From Chloroflexota bacterium (lineage in GTDB: Bacteria > Chloroflexota > UBA6077 > FW602-bin22 > JAMCVK01), in assembly GCA_023475225.1 (NCBI GenBank), contig JAMCVK010000027.1:1-50491 (forward strand): a stretch of DNA of 50,491 nucleotides, given 5' to 3'. The position numbers and the translations under genes were made by a program. Below the pieces are notes generated by a model. The model saw nothing but the letters and a program-made list of their open reading frames with translations, was not told the origin of the DNA and searched no databases. Positions 44,437-50,491 of this stretch are shown here, piece by piece (the first letter of the stretch is position 1; each line of letters begins with the position of its first letter).

Positions 44437-45579
44437 CTATTGTAACGCAGTCTCGGCAGCGGCCACCCCCTTTCCCAAGATGTCTGAGCGCCCCATCTCC
44501 AGGAGCACTTGCTCTAAAACGCTAATACCGCCAATGATATCCAGATCGGTGACGTTCCCCATGTGGCCGAGGCGGACCCCTTTGCCAGATAGCACACCAC
44601 TACACGGTGCTACCACCACGCCACGCTGCTCGACGCCGGCTCGAAAAGGAACATCGAGGACCCCTGTGGGGTAAAGGGCTACGGTCACCGTGCTGGCTGC
44701 TATCTCCTCTCTGGCCAGGAGCTGAAAACCCAGGGCCCGCAGGGCCGCTCGCACCGCCCTGGCCCAACGCTCATGCTGGGCGATGCGTTTCTCTAAGCCA
44801 TCGCCCAGGATAAAGCGCAGCCCTTCACGTAAAGCATAAATCATATTAACGGGATGGGTCACGTGGGTCTCCGCGGTCGGGTTCTGAAGAACGCGGAGAA
44901 ATTCCAGCCAGTCACCGTAGTAATTCGGGATGCTCTCCCTCTCACGACGTATCTGTAAGGACTTGGGACCAATGCCTACCATCGCCAGTCCGGGTGGACA
45001 GCCCAGCGCCTTCTGGGAGGCGGTGACCAGGACATCGATGCCCCAATCATCCATCGGTTCGCGCACGGCCCCAGTGCTTGATACACCGTCCACGAGGCAT
45101 AGGGCATCATACCGACGCGCCAGGCGGGCGATTTCGGCTACAGGCGCACGCACACCGGTGGAGGTCTCCACGTGGGTCACTAACACAGCCTTGTAGCGCT
45201 GTTGTTTCAATTCGCTCTCTACTGTGCTCAGCGGTACGATCTCCCCAGGCTCAGTCAGCAGCTCCCTCACCTCTGCTCCATACCGTTGCGCTATCTTAGC
45301 GAAGCGCTCCCCCCATTTTCCATGGTTCAGAGCCAGCACCCTATCCCCAACCTGCAAGGTATTAACTATGGCCGACTCCAGCCCAAGCGTCCCTGAGCCA
45401 GCCATAATGATCACCGCGCCCCGTGTCTGCATGACCGCTTTCAAGTCAGCGATAGTGTCAAGAAGTATCTGGGCGAACTCCTTGCTGGTGAAGGAGAGGG
45501 TATCCTGGCTCAGGGCGCGCAAGATCCGGGCATCCACTGGGGTAGGGCCCGGGATCATAAGCAAAGGAACACTTCTCAT
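44437..45579 (-). CDS. Class V aminotransferase (alanine/serine-glyoxylate type)
   Basis: A 380-residue PLP enzyme of the alanine-glyoxylate/serine-pyruvate aminotransferase group. It starts LLMIPGPTPVD, a family hallmark. The PLP-lysine is in VTASQKALGCPPG (about residue 188) and VDGVSSTGA holds the PLP-binding aspartate. AAAGGGAG precedes the ATG. It lies 20 bases downstream of the ferredoxin gene of pair 1, so it probably shares the flavoprotein operon. Which amino donor and keto acid it uses cannot be decided from sequence; glyoxylate-linked or glutamate-linked transamination fits a catabolic operon. Confidence 0.87.
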   Translation of the reverse strand: MRSVPLLMIPGPTPVDARILRALSQDTLSFTSKEFAQILLDTIADLKAVMQTRGAVIIMAGSGTLGLESAIVNTLQVGDRVLALNHGKWGERFAKIAQRYGAEVRELLTEPGEIVPLSTVESELKQQRYKAVLVTHVETSTGVRAPVAEIARLARRYDALCLVDGVSSTGAVREPMDDWGIDVLVTASQKALGCPPGLAMVGIGPKSLQIRRERESIPNYYGDWLEFLRVLQNPTAETHVTHPVNMIYALREGLRFILGDGLEKRIAQHERWARAVRAALRALGFQLLAREEIAASTVTVALYPTGVLDVPFRAGVEQRGVVVAPCSGVLSGKGVRLGHMGNVTDLDIIGGISVLEQVLLEMGRSDILGKGVAAAETALQ

Positions 45580-45599
45580 TGGCGTCTCCCTTTATTCGC

Positions 45600-45809
45600 T
45601 CACTCGGCTACAAGGAGCGTACTCTCAAGAGGGAAGACCATCTCTATGGCCTCCTCCGGACACTCCAGCTTACATACCCCGCACTGCCAGCACTCCTCTG
45701 GATACTTGAGTACTACTTCTCCATCTTCCAGCCTGAGCACATCCTCAGGGCAATACTCAATACAAATTCCACAGCCGGTACACAGCTCTGGGTTTACCTT
45801 TGGTGGCAT
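45600..45809 (-). CDS. 2x[4Fe-4S] ferredoxin, partner of flavoprotein 1
   Basis: About 69 residues with CTGCGICIEYCPEDVL and CWQCGVCKLECPEEAI cluster sites. The ATG at 45809 lies one base after the flavoprotein 1 stop and has GGGAGGT six bases upstream; the earlier ATG at 45824 lies within flavoprotein 1. Similar in size and cluster spacing to the ferredoxin at 34674-34868, so the two pairs are paralogous. Confidence 0.93.
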   Translation of the reverse strand: MPPKVNPELCTGCGICIEYCPEDVLRLEDGEVVLKYPEECWQCGVCKLECPEEAIEMVFPLESTLLVAE

Positions 45810-45810
45810 G

Positions 45811-47466
45811 TCAGGACCTCCCATAAATTATTGGAATGGGTCTTTGCGTGACCCTGATTCCTTCCCCATCCTTTTGCAGGACCACAAACTTGAGCCAGTT
45901 CTCATCGTTCCGCGCGGGGTATTCCCTGCGCTCAAAGTAGGGAAGGTGTCTGCTCTCCTTCCTTTCCAGAGAGGCGACGATGCACATGCGGGCCACATCC
46001 AAAAGGCTTTGCACCTCAGCAGTGCGGTAGGCCTCATGGCTGTCCCTGGCGATCAATCTGTGATTGGCGACCTCGGTGAGTTCCTCCACCTTTCGAAGGG
46101 CGTAGCGCAAGCCGCTCTCTGTGCGCGGTCTCTCCACCTGTTCAGACATAATCTGTTGCAGTAGCCCCTGCACCTCTGTCCATCTTAGCCCCTCCTGGCG
46201 CTGAAGGGGTGTCTCCAGCCGTCGTCGTTCGGCAGAGACCTGCTGGGGGTCGATCTGACCATGGGCCACATTGCTGGCGTAGGTAGCAGCACCTTCCCCA
46301 GCCTTCCATCCCATTGTGATAGCTCCCGGCATCCCAGCCTCGGCGACACCGCCCATAGCATCCCCGGCAGCGTAGAGTCCAGGCAGAGAGGCCCGGCCAT
46401 AGCGATCGATGATCAGCCCACTGCGCCCGTCGCGGAGGTCATACTCAGTGATTCCCACGGCTAGCCTGGTCGCCTTACGAAACAGGCCGGATTGCTTCAG
46501 GTACTCCAGGAACATAGGGACCTCGCTGCCCAGACCCATCTCTACCCATTTCCAATTTTCGTCGGCGATGCCCGATGTATCGACGAAGAGAGGGCCGTTT
46601 CCTTCCTCGATTTCGCGGAGGAAGTTGGCCGCAAATTTGAAGCGGAGATGGGTTTTGGCAAAGGGCTCTCCCTTGACGTTGACTAACTTACCGCCAACAT
46701 AAGTGAAATTGCCAATGGTCCCTGGTCTGAAAGACTTAGGCGCTGCCGTGCCCTCGGAAAATTCCATACAAGTCAGCTCGGCTCCGGCATGGAAGGCCAT
46801 GGCAAAACCATCGCCCGTATCAGATGGCGCGGCGAAGGTGCTGAAGGGACGTCCCGAGGGGGTGTGATAGATTCGGGTTGCACCACCTGTAGTAATGACT
46901 ACTGCTTTGGACTGGATCACAGTGAAGCAGTTCTGGCGATGGTTAAACACGAGGGCACCGATGACCCTCCCCTTGTCCGTAAGCAGACGGGTGGCCATAC
47001 TCCGTTCCAGAACCCTGACCTTGCGTTTGCGGGCCTCCTCGGCCAATACGCGTTTGATGTTGTGCCCAGCAAAATGAATGCTCAGGTCGAAGGGATGAAT
47101 GAAAGGTTCACCAACCCAGCGATATTCACCGTTAGCGGCGCGCATGTTGACCCCCCAGGTTTCGAGGTCCTTAACTCTCTCGAAGCTTTCCGTAACGATG
47201 GTGTGGAGAACCTCTTGATCCACCAGATATTCCACATTTTCAGCGTATTGCCGGATGAGCTGCTCGGCCGTCACACCCCTGTCAGGGGGTAACGTCCAGA
47301 AGTGATCCAGTCCCGTAGCGGCGCAGCCACTCCTTTCCGGCTTACACTTTTCCACTAAGGTCACATCCAGAGGGTATTCGCTGGCCTTTATCGCCGCCAT
47401 ACAGCCAGCCAGTCCACCACCTAACACCAATACATCTGTTTGTAGGGATCGTTCTTCGAATCTCAT
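45811..47466 (-). CDS. AprA/fumarate-reductase-type FAD flavoprotein (1)
   Basis: A 551-residue flavoprotein. The FAD motif is DVLVLGGGLAGCMAAIKA with ERSGCAATGLDHFW. The second FAD segment is SLPGLYAAGDAMGG, and a full C-terminal domain includes FERREYPARNDENWLKFVVLQ. At the fumarate-reductase substrate site (normally HPTG) it reads ELTCMEFSEGTAAPK. It is the first gene after hutH and the palindromic repeat. It is clearly related to flavoprotein 2, but the two have diverged, so they may have different substrates. Likely a soluble oxidoreductase exchanging electrons with its ferredoxin. Confidence 0.88.
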   Translation of the reverse strand: MRFEERSLQTDVLVLGGGLAGCMAAIKASEYPLDVTLVEKCKPERSGCAATGLDHFWTLPPDRGVTAEQLIRQYAENVEYLVDQEVLHTIVTESFERVKDLETWGVNMRAANGEYRWVGEPFIHPFDLSIHFAGHNIKRVLAEEARKRKVRVLERSMATRLLTDKGRVIGALVFNHRQNCFTVIQSKAVVITTGGATRIYHTPSGRPFSTFAAPSDTGDGFAMAFHAGAELTCMEFSEGTAAPKSFRPGTIGNFTYVGGKLVNVKGEPFAKTHLRFKFAANFLREIEEGNGPLFVDTSGIADENWKWVEMGLGSEVPMFLEYLKQSGLFRKATRLAVGITEYDLRDGRSGLIIDRYGRASLPGLYAAGDAMGGVAEAGMPGAITMGWKAGEGAATYASNVAHGQIDPQQVSAERRRLETPLQRQEGLRWTEVQGLLQQIMSEQVERPRTESGLRYALRKVEELTEVANHRLIARDSHEAYRTAEVQSLLDVARMCIVASLERKESRHLPYFERREYPARNDENWLKFVVLQKDGEGIRVTQRPIPIIYGRS

Positions 47467-47507
47467 CTTGGCGATCTCCTCGAAATGATTATTTATGGGA
47501 TACCCTC

Positions 47508-47706
47508 ACCCCCTGACCCCCTCTCCCGTCCTTCCCGTCCGGGAGAGGGGGGATCGAGGCTAGGGCGGAGCCCTAGAACCCTCCCAGAAGGGGATGACCC
47601 CCTTCTGGACTACCCCCGTCTGAGAGGTGATTGAGGGCTAGGGCGGAGCCCTATCCTTCTTCGAAGGACTCCCAGAAGAGGGCAACCCCCTTCTGGACTA
47701 CCCCCC
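47508..47706. repeat. Mosaic palindromic intergenic repeat (copy C, two tandem units)
   Basis: Contains a perfect 12-bp hairpin with CCCCCTCTCCCG/CGGGAGAGGGGG arms, then two units of about 60-73 bases (47557-47616 and 47634-47706), each with a CTAGGGC-GGA-GCCCTA hairpin and ending in CCCCCTTCTGGACTACCCCC. It fills most of the 291 bases between flavoprotein 1 and hutH; no gene is present there. Confidence 0.75.
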
Positions 47707-47757
47707 AGCGCTCCAGCGGGAGGCTGTAAAGTGTTGCTACTGGACCCGCAATACCGG

Positions 47758-49335
47758 CTAAATCAGAGTGACCACCTCCGCCGCCCTCTCCACCAGCTCC
47801 CCCGAGCGTACCAGGTTGAAGATCTGCTCGATATCAGGGGCGAGGATACGATCCTCCGTCAATGGAGCCACCTTGCTCCGGATAAGGTCGTAGGCTACCG
47901 CCACTCCCCGTCCAAGATGGCCTGGCTGACGAAGGTCCAAGGCCTGCGCCGCGGCCAGCAGCTCGATGGCTACCACATACTGCGTGTTGGTGAGTATATC
48001 CCACCCTTTGCGTGCGGCGATTGTCCCCATGCTCACGTGATCTTCCTGTCCGGCCGAGGTGGGAATGGAATCGACGCTGGCCGGGGAAGCCAGTATCTTA
48101 TTCTCAGAGACGAGCGCTGCTGCTGTATATTGGGTGAGCATCAGCCCCGAATTGAGTCCGCTGTTTCGTGTCAGGAAGGTTGGTAATTCATTAAAGACGG
48201 GATTCAGTAGTTTGTCAAGCCTTCGCTCCGATATGCTGGCGATCTCAGCGAGAGCGATACCCAAAAGATCCAGGGCCATGGCCACTGGCTCACCATGGAA
48301 GTTCCCCCCGGATATGACCAGGCCGTCGCTCGGAAAAAGGAGGGGGTTATCTGTCGCCGAATTCATCTCCGTGGTTAGAATACCTTTGACGAAGGCGATA
48401 GCTTCTCTGGATGCCCCATGCACCTGAGGGATGCAGCGCAAACTGTAGGGATCTTGGACCCTATTTGTGTTGGGCATCCTGTAGAGATCGCTATCCTCTA
48501 GTAGTGAGCGCAGGTTGAAGGCACACTGTGCCTGACCCTGGTGGGGGCGAAGGGAGTGAATTCTACTGTCGAAAGCGATAGGATCCGCTCTAAGGGCTTC
48601 ACTGGTCATAGCTGCGGCGATGTCGGCTGTTTTAAGCAAATATTCCCCATCGTGTGCGGTCAGTATGCCCAGAGCGGTCATCACCTGCGTCCCATTGATC
48701 AAGGCTAGCCCCTCTTTTGGGCCCAGTTGCACGGGGGCGATGCCGCACCTCTCCAAGGCCTCACGCCCCTTCAAGTGTTGTCCTCGATAGATGGCTTCGC
48801 CCTCGCCCAGCATCACCAGAACCATATGGGACAATGGAGCCAAGTCGCCACTTGCCCCGACCGACCCCTTCGCCGGAATAAGAGGATGAACCCCCGCATT
48901 CAACATCGCTATCAGGGTCGAAATGACCTCAGGGCTGACGCCTGAGTGCCCCTTAGCTAGGGCATTAGCGCGCAGCAGCATGATAGCCCTCACCACCACC
49001 TCCTCGAGGGCCGGTCCAACACCAGCGGAGTGACTCAAGATAAGGTTTCTTTGTAGTGTACGGGCATCCTTGGCTGAGATGGGAACATTACACAGATGAC
49101 CGAAGCCGGTGGTAACGCCGTATACGGTGGATTGTTGTTCTACCAGCCTTTGAACCATCTCATAGGACTCTAGCACGCCTCGCCGGGCATCTGAAGATAG
49201 AGCCACCTTCTTGTCATAGCGGGCAACAGCGATAACATCCTTGATGGTTAGGGATTGTCCATCCAGCACTATTTCTGGCTCGAAGCCGACCTTCTGCGCG
49301 GTTCGGCCGGGGGCTGCCTCACTGCTGCCAGCCAT
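47758..49335 (-). CDS. hutH: Histidine ammonia-lyase
   Basis: Removes ammonia from L-histidine to give trans-urocanate. The 525-residue protein (counted from the ATG) has the catalytic tyrosine in VYGVTTGFG (about residue 72), the self-cyclising MIO triad Ala161-Ser162-Gly163 in GASGDLAPLSH, and NGTQVMTALGIL, QDPYSLRCIPQVHGA and SAGQEDHVSMGT. The ATG at 49335 has GAGGAG upstream. An in-frame GTG at 49377 also has AGAGGAG five bases upstream and would give 14 more residues. Both lie downstream of the terminator at 49396-49436. Expression is probably controlled by HutP-dependent antitermination. Confidence 0.97.
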   Translation of the reverse strand: MAGSSEAAPGRTAQKVGFEPEIVLDGQSLTIKDVIAVARYDKKVALSSDARRGVLESYEMVQRLVEQQSTVYGVTTGFGHLCNVPISAKDARTLQRNLILSHSAGVGPALEEVVVRAIMLLRANALAKGHSGVSPEVISTLIAMLNAGVHPLIPAKGSVGASGDLAPLSHMVLVMLGEGEAIYRGQHLKGREALERCGIAPVQLGPKEGLALINGTQVMTALGILTAHDGEYLLKTADIAAAMTSEALRADPIAFDSRIHSLRPHQGQAQCAFNLRSLLEDSDLYRMPNTNRVQDPYSLRCIPQVHGASREAIAFVKGILTTEMNSATDNPLLFPSDGLVISGGNFHGEPVAMALDLLGIALAEIASISERRLDKLLNPVFNELPTFLTRNSGLNSGLMLTQYTAAALVSENKILASPASVDSIPTSAGQEDHVSMGTIAARKGWDILTNTQYVVAIELLAAAQALDLRQPGHLGRGVAVAYDLIRSKVAPLTEDRILAPDIEQIFNLVRSGELVERAAEVVTLI

Positions 49336-49395
49336 CTCGATTCTCCTCTTATCGGGCTTCCCGATGGTCTTCTTCACCTGATCTCCTCTAAACAG

Positions 49396-49436
49396 AAAAA
49401 GGGCAGGTCTCAAGCCCAATGGCTTGGACGCTGCCC
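49396..49436 (-). terminator. Intrinsic terminator/attenuator upstream of hutH
   Basis: On the minus strand a hairpin with GGGCAG, GTC and CAAGCC paired to GGCTTG, GAC and CTGCCC (15 pairs with two single-base bulges, loop ATTG) is followed directly by TTTTT. It lies between hutP and hutH, just before both candidate hutH start sites, so read-through is required for hutH expression. Confidence 0.85.
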
Positions 49437-49454
49437 CCTTGCGACTTTCGACTT
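49431..49454 (-). promoter_or_regulatory. HutP RNA-binding site: four NAG triplets at 7-nt spacing
   Basis: Reading the minus strand: AAG (49454-49452), TCGA, AAG (49447-49445), TCGC, AAG (49440-49438), GGGG, CAG (49433-49431). NAG triplets separated by exactly four bases are the known recognition pattern of the HutP hexamer, and the last triplet lies in the 5' arm of the terminator, so binding would prevent folding. Confidence 0.75.
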
Positions 49455-49559
49455 TGGGCGGCGTCAAATTGCAATTTGCGCCTTGACCCACTGGCCAGGA
49501 TGGGGTTGGCTACCGTCTTTCCGCTATGCTGTCACAGGCGAGAGGTTCCTCCTGCCAGT

Positions 49560-50093
49560 TCAGAAGTGGTTGATACCCAGACCGATTACCTCGTGTTCCC
49601 AGCCCTTAACTGGTGCCCCAATGCTGCCATAGAGGCAGAGGGCAATCCACTCACGATCGTTGGCGTCGCCCCTGGTTCTAGGTCCTCGCAGGATGGCGAA
49701 AGATAAGCCGACCGTGCGGAGCAGGTTGCCCAGGGCGAAGGGCCCCCGATAGACCCCATGGAGAGCTTCCAGAATCACATGGTAGAGCGCATGCTCATCG
49801 CCATAGACGCCATGGACGATACCTTCACGCCTGGCCGCAGTCTCTATGGCGGCCACAATCTTCTGCGTATCCATCGACCCTATTTGTCCCTTGCAGACGA
49901 GGAACCCGCTCTCCCTGGCCGCCTCAGTCAGGGGCTGTTCCAGGTCTGTTCCAATGGCCATAGTGACCATAATAGCCGCCTTACCGATGCGGTCCATAGT
50001 AAGCAGACCCGTCTTCGCCTCGGGTGAGGCAACCGCCGCTACATCTGCGGCATTAGGTAATGGCCACTCGTTCAAGAACATCACCCCAACCAT
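49560..50093 (-). CDS. hutP: HutP, histidine-responsive antiterminator
   Basis: RNA-binding protein that, in Bacillus, forms a hexamer and with L-histidine and Mg2+ binds NAG-rich RNA to disrupt the terminator ahead of the hut structural genes. The C-terminal ~115 residues resemble B. subtilis HutP very closely: GSMDTQKIVAAIETA, HALYHVILEALHGV (H101, H105), LLRTVGLSFAILRG and SLYGTIGAP-like CLYGSIGAPVKGWEHEVIGLGINH (H167). These histidines match the metal/histidine ligands of the Bacillus protein. At 177 residues it is about 25-30 longer at the N terminus. ATG 50093 was chosen for AAGGGTGG upstream, but the promoter would start transcription near 50103, close to or inside that site, so the ATG at 49997 is an alternative. 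Confidence 0.93.
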   Translation of the reverse strand: MVGVMFLNEWPLPNAADVAAVASPEAKTGLLTMDRIGKAAIMVTMAIGTDLEQPLTEAARESGFLVCKGQIGSMDTQKIVAAIETAARREGIVHGVYGDEHALYHVILEALHGVYRGPFALGNLLRTVGLSFAILRGPRTRGDANDREWIALCLYGSIGAPVKGWEHEVIGLGINHF

Positions 50094-50109
50094 GACTGGA
50101 ACCACCCTT

Positions 50110-50138
50110 AATATAACACAGCCCGAACAGCATGTCAA
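50110..50138 (-). promoter_or_regulatory. Sigma-70-type promoter of hutP/hut region
   Basis: TTGACA (50138-50133) and TATATT (50115-50110) on the minus strand with an exact 17-base spacer. It is the best promoter match in the window and lies between repeat copy D and hutP. Confidence 0.82.
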
Positions 50139-50159
50139 ATCACTGCTGTGCCAGGGTAT

Positions 50160-50375
50160 CGAACAACGGGGGTTCCAAGGGGGCGTCCTTCTTCGAAGGA
50201 CTGGGATGGCCTGGGGACACAGCCTCTCTTTCCCCTTCTCCCGCTGGAGTAAGGGGGGTGGGGGATAAGGGCATCTCCCCCAAGCGGGGGACAAGCCCTC
50301 GCGCTACGTCTTTATTCCCCCTCTCCCGCTGGAGCAAGGGGGAGGTCAAGGAGGGGGGCGCAGCCCTCAGGAGTG
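50160..50375. repeat. Mosaic palindromic intergenic repeat (copy D)
   Basis: Shares TCCTTCTTCGAAGGACT with copy C (near 47655), and the CCCTTCTCCCG and GGGGGATAAGGGC-TCCCCCAA phrases with copy B. It contains two CCTCTCCCGCTGGAG-type blocks and GGGCGCAGCCCT. With the promoter and the edge fragment it accounts for the 398 bases upstream of hutP. Confidence 0.65.
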
Positions 50376-50400
50376 GGCAGATTTAATTGATGTTTTATCA

Positions 50401-50491
50401 CTAGGCAGCCTCCTTACGTTGCTTGTGAGTTGGTGGTTTGTGAGTTTGATTAGCAAGGCTCATCTCAGGGTTGAATTGATGAATAAGTTGG
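50401..50491 (-). CDS. Possible C-terminal end of an upstream gene (partial)
   Basis: From the right edge a minus-strand frame stays open for 29 codons and ends NQTHKPPTHKQRKEAA, then TAG followed at once by an in-frame TGA. The basic, proline-containing tail looks like a protein C terminus, but 29 codons are too few to identify it. Confidence 0.3.
   Translation of the reverse strand, partial: QLIHQFNPEMSLANQTHKPPTHKQRKEAA

Noticed and set aside
34865-47466. Flavoproteins as urocanate or fumarate reductase
   Set aside because: The HPTG substrate motif of fumarate reductases is missing, the FAD context is AprA-like, and both have coupled ferredoxins. Urocanate as substrate remains only a test candidate.
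49336-49491. N-terminal extension of hutH to 49491
   Set aside because: It would include the terminator and NAG array; internal starts with ribosome binding sites lie downstream.
50094-50294. N-terminal extension of hutP
   Set aside because: It crosses the promoter and repeat copy D and has no similarity to HutP.

Overview
The window looks like a chromosomal segment of a GC-rich anaerobic bacterium, perhaps a member of the Chloroflexota. That assignment is inferred from gene style and intergenic repeat families, not from a marker gene. There are no phage or plasmid genes.

Layout. (1) 1-1566: the trailer end of a type I-E CRISPR array with 26 repeats visible; it runs off the left edge and no cas genes are inside the window. 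A small DEDDy exonuclease-like gene follows at 1599-2114. (2) 2387-5289, minus: aroB, aroK and aroQ of the shikimate pathway, plus a crotonase. (3) 5461-9785, plus: a promoter and palindromic operator candidate ahead of fixA-fixB-fixC-fixX (electron-transfer flavoprotein, quinone oxidoreductase and ferredoxin), then a GIY-YIG-type protein. (4) 10072-14777, plus: a small membrane protein, an M20 amidohydrolase and three genes of the acyl-CoA dehydratase activase (DUF2229/BadF) type. (5) 14919-18270, minus: an atypical NRAMP-like transporter with an MgtE-N/CBS partner behind a structured leader, then rsfS and tRNA-Gly(CCC). (6) 18532-20172, plus: a KGG-repeat protein and an FAD oxidoreductase. 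(7) 20195-24984, minus: a YfhO-flippase fusion and a polyprenol-phosphate sugar transferase.

(8) 25150-50138, minus: a roughly 25 kb histidine-utilisation region. Transcription starts at a TTGACA/TATATT promoter before hutP, crosses an attenuator before hutH, and continues through an AprA-like flavoprotein and ferredoxin, a class V aminotransferase, a dipeptide-type ABC transporter, hutU, an M20 amidohydrolase, a second flavoprotein/ferredoxin pair, a second transporter set, hutI, ftcD, fchA, folD and fhs. Together these can take histidine (or histidine-containing peptides) to glutamate, ammonia and one-carbon-loaded tetrahydrofolate. FolD and Fhs could then release formate and make ATP.

The strongest new observation is a complete HutP antitermination module outside its usual Bacillus setting. 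hutP is followed by four NAG triplets at exact 7-nt spacing running into an intrinsic terminator directly upstream of hutH. Other points of interest are the duplicated flavoprotein/ferredoxin pairs inside the hut region, the metal-transporter leader whose terminator contains the ribosome binding site, the flippase fusion, and CRISPR spacers that repeatedly sample one protein-coding locus.
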